From: BOG-908 sp964242595
Lineage (GTDB): Bacteria; Pseudomonadota; Alphaproteobacteria; Acetobacterales; Acetobacteraceae
Length of the DNA stretch: 64,000 nucleotides
Reading direction: 5' to 3'
NCBI GenBank assembly: GCA_964242595.1
Contig: CAXTBC010000010.1
Span: 8,054 to 72,053 of the forward strand
The first letter of the stretch is position 1. Every line of letters begins with the position of its first letter. Positions 10,301 to 17,341 of the stretch are shown in pieces. The notes beneath the pieces are model-generated. The model saw nothing but the letters and a program-made list of their open reading frames with translations. It searched no databases and was not told where the DNA came from. The translations under genes were made by a program, and so were the position numbers.

Positions 10301-11689
10301 ACGGCACCTGCCAACGTCACCGCGGTGATCGGCCACACCGCGCTGTTCAGCGTGCAGGCGACCGGCAGCGGCAGGCTGACCTACGTGTGGTCGAAGAACG
10401 GCACGGTGATCCAAGGGGCCACCAAGCCCGCCTACACCACGACGGGGACTATCGCTACGGATACCGGCGCCGTGTTTTCAGTGGCCGTCACCGACACCAC
10501 CGGTGTCACCACTACGGCCAGCGCCACGCTGACCGTGGACGTGAACCCGCCCTACACCGTGGTGCCCGGCACCATCGTGACGGACCTGAACAACAACACG
10601 CGCGGCGCCTACCCGGACAGCGAAGTCTTCATCACCGTGCTCGGCAACAATCCGGTGACGGGCGCACTGTCCTGGGTGCAGCCGGACGGAACGGTGACGG
10701 CGGCCAGTCCGGCCGACAACACCGCGCCCGGCCACCTGACCGCGCAAGGGCAGGACTACCCGAACTACGCGTTCACCCTGGCGCAGAGCAAGACGCTGAA
10801 CCTGCCCCCGCTCTCGTCGGGCCGCATCTTCGTCTCGCTCGGCAGCCCGCTGTTCACCGAGATCATGGAGGACGCCAACGGCCATGTCGGCTACGCCGGG
10901 CCAAACCCGCTCAACGGCACGGACCCGAACATCAACGTCCATTACGACTGGTACGAGTTCACCTACCTGAACGGCGGCATCTACATCAACACGACGCAGG
11001 TGGACGAGTTCGGCCTGCCGCTGCTGCTGGACGTGTGGGGCAGCAACGAGACCTTCCACATGCAGACCGGCATCAACGAGACGATCGCCGCGATCGACCA
11101 CGCGTTCGCGCTGCAGACCCCGGCGGCGTTCCACGTGGGGCCCGTCTCCAACCTGCGCATCCTCGCACCTGCCCACGCCAGCTTCGCGCCCGGCCAGCCT
11201 AACGCGAACTACTTCGACAAATACGTGGCTAATATCTGGAGCACCTACAAAACACATCCGTTGAACGTGACGCTGTTCGGCGGCGCACGCGCTTTCAGCG
11301 GGATCACGACCGCAACCCAGTTCGTGTTCACCGAGGTGAACCTGAACAACGGCGCTTACGTGGGTGGCACCTACCCGATCGCCGGGCCCACCAGCACGCA
11401 GGACATCCTGCTGTGCAATAACACGTTGGCCAACGGCGGAACCGAGCAGCTGGCGCTTGAGGCGCAGTTCTGCGCCGCGTTCAACCGGCACGTGATGCAG
11501 AGCTACGCGTCCTGGGACGTCCCGGGGGCCTACTACCAGGGCAAGCCGTCCAACGCCTACGCGCAGTTCTGGCACGCGCACAGCGTGGGCGGACTAGCCT
11601 ACGGGTTCGCCTACGACGACGTGAACGCGCAGAGCTCGACGATCCAGTCGAGCGCTGCTGAACACATGGCTTTGGGGATCGGTTGGTAG
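4310..11689 (+). CDS. secreted multidomain glycoside hydrolase: GH2-type N-terminus, Ig-like/F5-8C/Lcl/malectin modules, C-terminal GH64 beta-1,3-glucanase
   Basis: 2459 residues from the ATG at 4310, preceded by an AGGAA box 5 nt away; an in-frame GTG at 4268 has no such site. A signal peptide ends at about residue 26 (AAHA). Order: GH2 sugar-binding domain (35-215), immunoglobulin-like GH2 domain (220-340), TIM-barrel-like domain (340-620; NPAWGAEYWGTG near 530 could hold the nucleophile), accessory beta domains (625-850), three Ig-like repeats (853-1110), F5/8 type C domain (1114-1243; AVDGDLTTRWGS), Lcl/DUF1566-like domain (1247-1369), two Ig-like repeats, malectin (1554-1704), Ig-like, malectin (1799-1950), Ig-like, and a GH64 domain (2081-2459). 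In GH64 the pair Glu2216 (WYEFTYLNGG) and Asp2232 (TTQVDEFGLP) keeps the 16-residue spacing of the known catalytic Glu/Asp. Likely role: degradation of beta-1,3-glucan outside the cell, with the middle modules binding carbohydrate. Confidence 0.9.
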   Translation: MFRSVIATRFRTFAATGVMLASAAHAASLPPSQRTTISLGETQWKYIFGDPTGAQAPVFPESGWQTVGIPYSADQLDTFLNVESGGGDGDLNGPVSWYRNHFTLAPANASSKVLVEFEGAHTGVQVFINGTLLPGISAVTANAQATHVVGFVPFIVDLTPYVHFDGSDNVLAVRAAKNATFFEAPGFSQGFRFGQSDSGLFRPVKMFITNPVHIPENVYSNLATWGTYVSTVSASSTSALIDVQTNVLNEGAASQAVTLTTQVVDANGNIVATAQGSQTIAPNAGPGLHPTLFDQKITVTNPNLWYPNNSIYGKPYMYKVFHIVSINGAVVDAVQSPLGIRTITWDANFPYINGKMHYLWGASGRYDYPALGTSVPEEQKWRDLQQLAAAGGNLWRPGHSTESEEFVDAADAYGIMIVQPSGEGEGAFSAHCGTPPCDLQTLKSEVHRDMIIRDRSHPSILSWEADNGPIDTPFAQSLKALSVLWDPINTRVQADRTPNPANGDILGCTLEGCEVLTKQEFKANPAWGAEYWGTGTARQAWDYELAFAAPFLDNWRQSRQAGAFGIAQWYFADSPGEDSNFVEGVTEPNVRSLGASMTDMNRFPKLLYYVYQAAWTPFSIQPVVHLAHHWNRSGAIQVNAFSNCPKVRLLINGTPQGDVAPNPWDSNAQSNLTQSTTLMPMQAHWNVTWQAGTVTAECLDSFGNVVATDSRTTAGAPDHIELDLVPDVVKPDGTTFAVSANGSDAAFVVAKVVDANGVVVPTASNNITFSVSGPATYVGGSEQYVTAGQPAGYHAPGDPELAAEGGMTKIALRSQFQTGAVAVTATSPGLGNGMVSYNIGPILSTAPVAGAPSVIVPPAAQAVTAGQPALFSVTATGAQPLSFQWLMNGSPISGATGASYQLQAAALSQNNASIQVQVSNAVNTVVSQAAVLSVVAPAPPVIVTPPAPQSATVGAVAQFGVAATGSPTLTYQWFSNGTAIPGATGPSYTTPTLAAGDNGTQIGVTVTNPVGPPASASVLLSVGAAVAPSIVRNPVSAAVPLNQPATFNVVAAGSAPLSYQWYKGTAPITGAIGASFSIPAVQASDAALYAVTVGNVVSTVTSTPAALTIAPPGANLALHGRAFASSTQDPVGLAASLAVDGDLTTRWGSAGQIDPSWLAIDMGAAQSFNRVVLYWENAYAASYRIEYSTDGVTWHPASANQVGMGGIETVSFPTVHARYVRMLGLARAAGSIYGYSLYEMQVYNAAQCGTAQDRFTVLSPGTARDNLTHLTWSRAEYTLTTPGAQLTQALAESYCAGLNMRLPTLAEAVGITGVSDAQCAFPLSWSTWTTTPYPANSAYAYIVNAAGQTSFAVADNFPGGALCTSGTAVKIGPPGIVTQPSAQSAPVGSAATFTVTAQGAAPIAYQWYRGGVAIVGATNAAYTTPATLLSDNGAKFSVTLTGPTGLTRSSVQAELMVQAIAPTITTQPVPQTVASGQSARFSVAATGTGPLSYKWFRNGVAVTGATLPSYATPAAGAGDNGTFFYAVVTGPTGLAVQSATAELAVAGTGSAGTDLLAIASGSASPVGSFAADADFAGGGTQTQAGAVISTAGVPDAAPPALYQSERDGVFSYTVGGLKAGANYTLRLHFAEFAFANPGQRVFNVSVNGALALANFDIVAASGGPNRAVVESFTAQANSQGQVTAGFITGLENQPKLSGIEVVQPGTGSTPVITAQPAGVSVAAGQTASFAVQVAGSGPYSYSWYRNGVLVGGANGAAYTTPATQASDAGALFQVIVTAASGEAVDSVVVPLSVTGPGLDVVAINAGASVPTANFAADMDFQGGAAHYNQDTPISVAGVANAAPEQVYRSSRQGASTYLIGGLTPLATYPVRLHFAELYWPAQGGRVFNVAINNTVVLPDFDIFKQAGGEDIAVVEAETATADENGNITISLSNGPADQPSISAIEVVAPGAAPAVAHAANQVGEAAQTIVALKVAASSADVAAALGGSTTASGPVIGTAPANVTAVIGHTALFSVQATGSGRLTYVWSKNGTVIQGATKPAYTTTGTIATDTGAVFSVAVTDTTGVTTTASATLTVDVNPPYTVVPGTIVTDLNNNTRGAYPDSEVFITVLGNNPVTGALSWVQPDGTVTAASPADNTAPGHLTAQGQDYPNYAFTLAQSKTLNLPPLSSGRIFVSLGSPLFTEIMEDANGHVGYAGPNPLNGTDPNINVHYDWYEFTYLNGGIYINTTQVDEFGLPLLLDVWGSNETFHMQTGINETIAAIDHAFALQTPAAFHVGPVSNLRILAPAHASFAPGQPNANYFDKYVANIWSTYKTHPLNVTLFGGARAFSGITTATQFVFTEVNLNNGAYVGGTYPIAGPTSTQDILLCNNTLANGGTEQLALEAQFCAAFNRHVMQSYASWDVPGAYYQGKPSNAYAQFWHAHSVGGLAYGFAYDDVNAQSSTIQSSAAEHMALGIGW

Positions 11690-11720
11690 TTGGGACGGAG
11701 GTATGAGCCTCCATCTTAGG

Positions 11721-11856
11721 GAAGGCCAGGGGCTCTGCCCCTGGACCCCGCTGGGGCCTCGAGGCCCCAAACCCCCATCTCTTAGGTATCTCTTACGAAC
11801 AGGTTCTAAGGACTTATCCTTAGCGGGGTCCAGGGGCAGAGCCCCTGGCCTTCTTA
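11721..11856. repeat. family B intergenic palindromic repeat, copy B1 (uninterrupted reference copy)
   Basis: It begins GGCCAGGGGCTCTGCCCCTG and ends with the inverted counterpart CAGGGGCAGAGCCCCTGGCC, with internal blocks CCTCGAGGCC, CCCCATC and a GGTTCTAAGGACTT segment. It lies at a convergent junction. It gives the empty-site sequence for the MITE in copy B6. Confidence 0.85.
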
Positions 11857-11898
11857 CGAATCAACCTTTTCGGCAATCACAAGCATCGGCGCCAAACT

Positions 11899-12131
11899 AT
11901 GTTCACCCATGCTGAAAAAGCGCGGCCGTTCAGCACCATCGCGCGACAATCCGATCATTCCGCAAGCCAGCGACAACCGTGGTTGTGCTCCGATGTCGAA
12001 CGGCGCTGCACCAATCAGCCGCTTGCCATGGGCCGCGCGACGATACAGCTAGATGATGTTTGTCTTGGCCCGGGTTTCATCGAGAAAGATCAGTTTTTCC
12101 GGCTTCAGCCGATCGATCGCCGACGAAGTGC
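11899..12131 (-). pseudogene. eroded IS630-family transposase (DDE region)
   Basis: Reading the minus strand from about 12131 gives LKPEKLIFLDETRAKTNII, a stop (TAG at 12051-12049), then LYRRAAHGKRLIGAAPFDIG and, after a frame change, TTVVAGLRNDRIVARW and another stop. This is the IS630 signature 'FIDET..KTNM...YGRAP.G.RL......W.TTT.VAGLR.D.I.AP'. The Asp of the LDET motif is still visible. No intact ends or target duplication were recognised. It lies just downstream of the lone petA gene. Confidence 0.8.
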
Positions 12132-12560
12132 CAGTGTTCGAAAGTCAGAGCTTTACATCAAACGAAAGTTCGTCAGCTGGAGACTAATGTGCTCACCAAG
12201 CACTACATCCTCTCGCTCACTCGGGATTCGACTACCATGCATGGTTCGGCGGGCGACCACGCCCGTGTCATCCACCCGGCTTTAGCGGCCGCCGAACGCC
12301 GACATGGCCGTGACCTACGCGGCGCGAATCGGACCGCTTACAGCTTGCCGAGCTGCGGCGACCCAGAGGCGCTGGAGATTGCGCGGCAACCGATTGACTG
12401 AGTCGTCATCCACCCGCCAACCGACGGCGACCCAAACGGCGTCACGCTCAGCGGAAACCCTCATCGACCTTTCAAAGGCAGCCGAGACACACAACAAGCC
12501 GAAACAGACGTCCTATCACCCGATAGACCCGCCCTCGAGCTGTTCGCCAATTCGGTAAAA

Positions 12561-12590
12561 AAGGTCCAAAGGCAGAGCCCCGGCCTTCCT
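12561..12590. repeat. partial family B repeat beside petA
   Basis: GGTCCAAAGGCAGAGCCCC and CGGCCTTCCTC match the right end of the family B unit. Only about 30 bp remain, ending 19 nt before the petA stop codon. It could be a decayed second copy or the edge of a rearranged one. Confidence 0.6.
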
Positions 12591-12609
12591 CAAGAATTTA
12601 GCCGCTGGC

Positions 12610-13269
12610 TTAGATCTGCACCACCGAGTTGAGATCGAACGTCTGTCCCGGCGGGTTCTCGCCGATGCGGACCATCTTGGCGTTTGCCATGTGATAGGGC
12701 GGCACCGGAAGGTTGTAAGGCGCCGGCACGCCCGAGTACACGCGGCCTGCCAAATCGTATTTGGAGCCGTGACACGGGCACAGGTAGCCGCCCGGCCAGT
12801 TCGGCGCCGGGTCCGTGGCGCTGATGTTGGGGTAGAACGTGGGCACGCAGCCCAGGTGGGTGCAGATGCCCACCATCACGGCGTAGGCCGGGTCCAGCGA
12901 GCGGTGCCAGTTTTCCGCATAGGCCGGCTGCTGCAGCACCTTGGAGGCCGGATCAGCCAGCACGTGGGTCACCTTGGCGTCCTGCAGGGTGGCCAGGCCT
13001 TGCGGGGTGCGGTGCACGATGAAGATCGGCTTGCCGCGCCACACCACTACGATCTGTTGGCCGGGAGCGAGCTTGCTCACGTCCACGTCGATCGGCTCGC
13101 CCGCAGCCAGCGTGTCGGCGGCTGGCTCCATGCTGTCGATGAACGGCCAGACGATGGCACCGACGGCCACGCCGGCGCCGGCCAGCGCCATCATCGTCAG
13201 GAAGTCCCGGCGGCCCGGCTCTCCTGCGGTGCCGTGCGGGGCTGGGGCGGCGTGCGTGGTCGAAGACAT
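12610..13269 (-). CDS. petA: ubiquinol-cytochrome c reductase Rieske iron-sulfur subunit
   Basis: 219 residues, the normal length for alphaproteobacterial PetA. A twin-arginine start (GRRDFLTMMALAGAGV, residues 19-34) leads into one membrane helix that anchors the protein, with the head domain in the periplasm. Cluster ligands are Cys136 and His138 (CTHLGC) and Cys164 and His167 (CPCHGS), with Cys141 and Cys166 forming the usual disulfide. It transfers electrons from quinol to cytochrome c1 in complex III. The ATG at 13269 has GGAAGGG 6-7 nt upstream. The petB and petC partners, normally directly downstream, are absent: what follows is repeat and IS debris. Confidence 0.96.
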   Translation of the reverse strand: MSSTTHAAPAPHGTAGEPGRRDFLTMMALAGAGVAVGAIVWPFIDSMEPAADTLAAGEPIDVDVSKLAPGQQIVVVWRGKPIFIVHRTPQGLATLQDAKVTHVLADPASKVLQQPAYAENWHRSLDPAYAVMVGICTHLGCVPTFYPNISATDPAPNWPGGYLCPCHGSKYDLAGRVYSGVPAPYNLPVPPYHMANAKMVRIGENPPGQTFDLNSVVQI

Positions 13270-13452
13270 GGTCTACCCTTCCGGAACGCACCGCTCGGCG
13301 CGCGAATGTACTGCGCCCGCTAATTGGCCCGAACCGCAGCTTTTGCCTAGCCCCTGCGCACCAAGCCCCGCATCGGCACGTATCGGATGCTCGACAATTC
13401 GTTACGGCTTATGCAATGTGGGTCGCCGGACGTGCGTGGCCAAGCCTCGTTC

Positions 13453-13497
13453 GACAGGCAAAAGCCTTTTTGCTTCTTCTCGAAGAAGAACTAGCTC
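13453..13497. repeat. family A double-hairpin repeat, unit A1
   Basis: CGACAGG, CAAAAGCCTTTTTG, then a CTTCTTCTCGAAGAAG stem. It is a single unit in the petA/gumC divergent gap, ending 36 nt before the gumC-type start codon. Confidence 0.75.
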
Positions 13498-13532
13498 TCT
13501 TCCTACCTCCCTCAGCCCCCGCGCAGGAGCAC

Positions 13533-15107
13533 ATGCCAGGTTTTCAGCCCGCGGCGGCACGGGACGTCACTGACCCGCAGCCCGAACCTCCGCCCTCGCT
13601 GCGCGAGTTCGTCTACCATGCGCACCACCACCGCCGGCCCGCGCTGCTGGCCGGCATGACGGTGCTCGGGCTCGCCTTGCTGGTGGCCGCCCTCCTGCCA
13701 CCCAGCTTCCGCGCTGGTGCCACGCTGGCCGTCCTGCCTTCGCCCGAGTTCACGGTGCGGGCCGCCGCCGGCTCGCACGAGCTGAACGCAAGCGCGCTGG
13801 CGATGGACCAGATCATGAAAGCGGAGACCGAGATCCTGGGCAGCGACGCCCTGCACCGCGCCACCATAGCGCAGATGGGGCCGACCCGCCTCTACCCCGA
13901 CATCTTCGCGCCGGCGCCGCGCAACCTGGTCCGCCGAATCATCCACGCAGCCGCCGGCGTGCTGCTCTCGCCCTGGCGCGTGGCGCCGAACGACGAAACC
14001 GCCGCCCGGGCCGAGCGCGGCGACAAGCGGTTCCGGCACGACCTGACCGTGCTGCCGGCCAAGGACGCCAACGTGATCAGCGTGACGTTCGACGCGCCGG
14101 ACGGCATCACCGCTTCCGGCACGCTGAACGCCATGCTGGCACTCTACGCCGTGCGCCGCACCAGCCTGTACGACGACCCGCAGGTCGACATCGTGCGGCG
14201 GGAAGCCGAGGCGGGACGCAGCGCCGTGGCCGCCGCCGACGAGCGCCTGGCCGCCTTCAAGCGCGACCACGCCATCACCGACTACGATTCCGAGCGTGAC
14301 CTTCTGCTGCGCCGCCGCAGCCAGGCCGAGCAGGCGGCCCAGGACACTGCCACCTCGGTGAGCGAGCACGCCGCGCGGCTGGACGCGCTGACTCGGCAGC
14401 TCGCCGCCGAACGCCCCACCATCGGCATCTACACCGAGCAGGACGCCGACACCCGACTGCAGAGCGTGAACGCCGGGCTGGAGGAGATCCGCGCCAAGCT
14501 GGCCGCCGCGCGCGAGAAGTATCGTGAGAGCAGCCGAATGGTGAGCGGCCTGCGCGCCGAGCTGGCGGCGCACGAGGCCGAACAGGCGCGCCTGAACCAC
14601 GACGCGACGTTGTCAGTGGTCCGCCAGGGCCGCAACCCGGCCATAGACCCGCTGCGGCTGGACCGGGCGCGCGAGGTGGGAGAGCTGGCCGCCGCGCGCG
14701 CCAGGCTGGCCACCGAGCAGCAGGACACCGCTTCACTGGCCGGCACGTTGACGGCGCTGAACGCCGACGAGGCGGCGCTGGCCGGCCTGCAGCGCCAGCG
14801 CGCCAGCGCGGACGACACCTACCGCGCCGCGAGCCGCATCTTGGCAGAACGCCACATGACCGAGGCGGAGGACGCCAGCCGCCTGGCCAACGTGCGCGTC
14901 ATCCAGCCGGCCGTGCCGCCCCAGTCGCCCCGCGCCACGCCGCTGCTGGTGATTGCGGCCGGCATGCTGCTTGGCGGCCTGTGCGCCTGCGGCTGGGTGG
15001 TGGTGGCGTTCATGCGCCGCCCGGTGTTCCTGACCAGCGAGGGGTTGCAGGCGGCTACCGGGCTGCCGGTGCTGGCTGTGTTCGAGCGCGTTGCGGTACT
15101 GGCGTGA
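13533..15107 (+). CDS. exopolysaccharide chain-length/transport protein of the GumC/Wzz type
   Basis: 524 residues from the ATG at 13533 (AGGAG just upstream). An earlier in-frame start would make the protein begin inside a family A repeat and is rejected. One membrane helix near the N-terminus (LLAGMTVLGLALLVAALLP) and one near the C-terminus (LLVIAAGMLLGGLCACGWVV) flank a long periplasmic region with coiled-coil segments (many Ala, Arg, Glu and Leu between about residues 225 and 470). It fits polysaccharide co-polymerase family 2a without a fused BY-kinase: after the second helix only about 35 residues remain and there is no Walker motif. Likely role: control of polymer length or export of a surface polysaccharide. 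No other polysaccharide genes are adjacent, but a GT4 gene is 2.3 kb downstream. Confidence 0.85.
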   Translation: MPGFQPAAARDVTDPQPEPPPSLREFVYHAHHHRRPALLAGMTVLGLALLVAALLPPSFRAGATLAVLPSPEFTVRAAAGSHELNASALAMDQIMKAETEILGSDALHRATIAQMGPTRLYPDIFAPAPRNLVRRIIHAAAGVLLSPWRVAPNDETAARAERGDKRFRHDLTVLPAKDANVISVTFDAPDGITASGTLNAMLALYAVRRTSLYDDPQVDIVRREAEAGRSAVAAADERLAAFKRDHAITDYDSERDLLLRRRSQAEQAAQDTATSVSEHAARLDALTRQLAAERPTIGIYTEQDADTRLQSVNAGLEEIRAKLAAAREKYRESSRMVSGLRAELAAHEAEQARLNHDATLSVVRQGRNPAIDPLRLDRAREVGELAAARARLATEQQDTASLAGTLTALNADEAALAGLQRQRASADDTYRAASRILAERHMTEAEDASRLANVRVIQPAVPPQSPRATPLLVIAAGMLLGGLCACGWVVVAFMRRPVFLTSEGLQAATGLPVLAVFERVAVLA

Positions 15108-15137
15108 CGTGTTCAGGGATATCGACCGTTGCGAGAA

Positions 15138-15284
15138 AGCAGCGCCTTGTTTTTTGAAAAAGATGCAAAAAACTTTGTCCCTGCGCTGTGTCAGCGAGCT
15201 CGATCTATCCTGCGGCACCCGGTCGTTTCAGGAGCGGGAAGCAAAAGTTTTTTGGTCCTTTTTTTCAAAAAAAGGACTGCTTGC
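15138..15284. repeat. family A repeat pair (units A2 and A3, inverted)
   Basis: The left unit has TTTTTTGAAAAAGATGC and CAAAAAACTTTG. The right unit is in the opposite orientation, GCAAAAGTTTTTTGG followed by a GTCC...GGAC stem and CTGCTTGCC. The pair lies between the gumC-type gene and the VOC pseudogene. Confidence 0.8.
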
Positions 15285-15353
15285 CGCTACGAGTCAGCCA
15301 TAATCCGGGCTGGTGCAAGGGCGCCACCGACCAGCAGGAACATCACCTCGCCA

Positions 15354-15706
15354 GTGACAGGTATCGACGGCCTCTTCTTTCGATCGGACGATCCCGACGC
15401 TCTTGCGGCCTGATACAAGACGCGTCTCGGCATCAATTCGGGCAGCGTTGTGTGGCACCAGTCGGCAGGTCCTACAGTCCTGGCGCCTTTCGCGAAGTCC
15501 ACGGACTACTTTCCGGCGGAAAAGCAGTGCAAGCTGGACTTCGGGTTTCCGACCTCGACCTTCTGTTGCAGGAACTCGCGGCAGCCGGCATCGCGGTGGT
15601 GCAGGATCCCGCGTGGGACACGCCGGAGACCGGCCGCTTCGCCCGCGTTCATGATCAGGAGAGCAACCCGATCGAGCTTTGGGAGCCGCCGCCCGACGAG
15701 GCCTAA
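15354..15706 (+). pseudogene. VOC-family (glyoxalase-like) protein, disrupted by a stop and a 1-bp deletion
   Basis: The frame starting with GTG at 15354 reads GIDGLFFRSDDPDALAA, then TGA (15411-15413), where VOC relatives have Trp, then YKTRLGINSGSVVWHQSAGP and a segment ending EKQCKLDF. A missing C in CTGGACTTCGGGTTTCC then shifts the frame, after which RVSDLDLLLQELAAAGIAVV and GRFARVHDQESNPIELWEPP complete the fold. The parts together match a short alphaproteobacterial VOC protein of about 117 residues. Both lesions look recent because the rest is well kept. A sequencing error is possible for the 1-bp deletion. Confidence 0.82.
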
Positions 15707-15799
15707 TTGGGTGCGGATGTGCGCCGGAGACCTCAGCAGGTGCGCGTCGCCGGCGCATCGCGTCACACATTGTCCCGCCCCTCGGGTGCTCCCGCGGGA

Positions 15800-17161
15800 T
15801 CAGGCGGCCCGCTTGTGCACCCGCATCGGCATGCCCTCGGCCGGCCGCATGGTAACCCGCAGCTTGGGCGTGGGTTGAAACCCCGGCTCGGCTGAAAGCC
15901 GCATCGCAGGCAGCAACGTGGCCAGGATCGCCACGGCCTCCAACAGGGCGAATCCCATGCCAATGCAGATGCGCTGCCCGGCCGCGAACGGCAGGTAGGA
16001 CCAGCGGTGGCGCGCCTTGACCGCCTCCGGCGTGAAACGGTCGGGGTCGAACGTCGCGGGTTGCGGCCACAGCCGGGCATGGCGATGGATGGCGTAGATA
16101 GGCACGAAGACGTTGTCGTGCGGCGTTACGTCGACGCCGCCGATGCTGAGGTCCCGGTTGGGCTGGCGCACTACCATGGCCACCGGCGGATACACGCGCA
16201 TGGATTCCTGGATCACCTGGCGCGTATAGGTCAGCTCGGCCACCTGCCCAGCTTCCAGCGCAGCGCCGCCTGTCACCTGGGCGATTTCGGCCAGCACGCG
16301 GCGCTCGATGTCGGGATGGCGGGCCAGCAGGAAAAACGTCCAGGTCAGGGCCAGCGCCGTCGTTTCGTGGCCGGCACCGATGAAGGTCAGCAGGTTGTCG
16401 CGGATGTCGAGGTCGCTCAGGCCGTCCCCCGTCTCGGGGTCCTTGGCGTCCAGCATCAGCGAGAGCAGGTCGGACCGGCGCTCGCCCGTTTGCCGGCGCT
16501 CGGCGATGCGGTCGCTCACCAGGCGCTGCAGGTAGGCGCTGGCGCGCTCGGCCCGGCGCTTGCCGGGAAACGGCGTCCATAGCGGCGCGCCGAGGGCAGA
16601 CAGCGCCGTGGCCCAACTCGTGGATTCGAGGAAGTCGCGCATGCTGACCTCCACCTTGCTCGCGTCCGTGTTGCCGCGGCCGGACAGCATCGTCTCCAGG
16701 ATGATGTCGAACGTCACGTGCATCATTTCGTGGGTGAGCTCGAGCGGCGCGCCGTCCGGCAGCGCTGCCCAGCGGTCGCGCATGGCGCGCGCGGCGGTGA
16801 TCATGGCCGGCACGAAGCTGTTGACGTGGGCGGGGCGGAACACCGGGGCGGCCACCCTGCGCTGCAGCCGCCAGCGGGCGCCTTCGGAGGTCAGGATTCC
16901 CTGGCCCAGCGTCGGCTCGAGCGCACGCCGCATCGGCTCGGCCTTCACAAAGCTCTCCGAATCGTCGACCAGCACCTGCTGCACCAAGTCCGGATCGCAT
17001 ACAAACAAGGTGGTGCGGCCGAGCATCCGGCTCTGTACCAGGCCCTCGGTGTAGACTGCGTCCGGCCAGGCCTCCATCGGGTTGCGGACCAGCTTGCGCA
17101 GGGTGCGCAAGGTGCCTAGCAGGTTGGGCGTGATCACCGGCCGCTCGGCTGTGGCACTCAT
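15800..17161 (-). CDS. cytochrome P450
   Basis: 453 residues from the ATG at 17161; a GTG 15 nt upstream is the alternative start. Family motifs: I-helix oxygen-binding AGHETT, the K-helix ESMR (ExxR), a PERF-like FDPDRF, and the heme loop FAAGQRICIG with the Cys thiolate ligand. The consensus first residues FGxG are FAAG here. No membrane anchor is present, so this is a soluble class I bacterial P450 that needs ferredoxin and a reductase encoded elsewhere. The large C-terminal half resembles CYP102/CYP110-like enzymes acting on fatty acids or terpenoids, but the substrate cannot be read from sequence. It lies downstream of the GT4 gene on the same strand. Confidence 0.95.
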   Translation of the reverse strand: MSATAERPVITPNLLGTLRTLRKLVRNPMEAWPDAVYTEGLVQSRMLGRTTLFVCDPDLVQQVLVDDSESFVKAEPMRRALEPTLGQGILTSEGARWRLQRRVAAPVFRPAHVNSFVPAMITAARAMRDRWAALPDGAPLELTHEMMHVTFDIILETMLSGRGNTDASKVEVSMRDFLESTSWATALSALGAPLWTPFPGKRRAERASAYLQRLVSDRIAERRQTGERRSDLLSLMLDAKDPETGDGLSDLDIRDNLLTFIGAGHETTALALTWTFFLLARHPDIERRVLAEIAQVTGGAALEAGQVAELTYTRQVIQESMRVYPPVAMVVRQPNRDLSIGGVDVTPHDNVFVPIYAIHRHARLWPQPATFDPDRFTPEAVKARHRWSYLPFAAGQRICIGMGFALLEAVAILATLLPAMRLSAEPGFQPTPKLRVTMRPAEGMPMRVHKRAA

Positions 17162-17215
17162 GCGCTGAACCTTCACGTTAGGTTAACAGCGGTCCTAATG
17201 GCGAGCGAGGAAGAA

Positions 17216-17341
17216 AGGAAGTAGTCCTTTTCGAGAAAAAGGACCAAAAAGCTTCTGCTCCTGTCGGGTGGTGAGGGAAGGTCCGCGACAGCGCGGACAA
17301 AAGCTTTTTGCTTCTTTTCTCGAAAAGAAAGCCCTCCTTGC
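17216..17341. repeat. family A repeat pair (units A4 and A5, inverted)
   Basis: The left stem is AGTCC...GGACC followed by AAAAAGCTTCTG. The right unit is GCGACAGCGCGGACAAAAGC, TTTTTG and a CTTCTTTTCTCGAAAAG stem. The pair fills the gap between the P450 start and the end of the GT4 gene. Confidence 0.85.

Larger units (their letters stand above)
11690..12609. other. gene-free region between convergent genes, with repeats and an IS fossil
   Basis: Between the end of the glucanase gene and the end of petA there is no intact gene. It holds a complete family B repeat, an eroded IS630 transposase and a partial family B unit beside petA. These are listed separately. The remaining sequence has only short random open frames. 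Confidence 0.6.

Noticed and set aside
15354..15706. TGA read as Trp in the VOC gene
   Set aside because: Other genes in the window end with TGA, and a second, frameshifting lesion is present.
17216..17341. Family A units as ordinary Rho-independent terminators
   Set aside because: The stems are A/T-rich and not followed by a clean T-tract after a GC stem; several copies lie inside operons. A termination role remains possible but is not shown.
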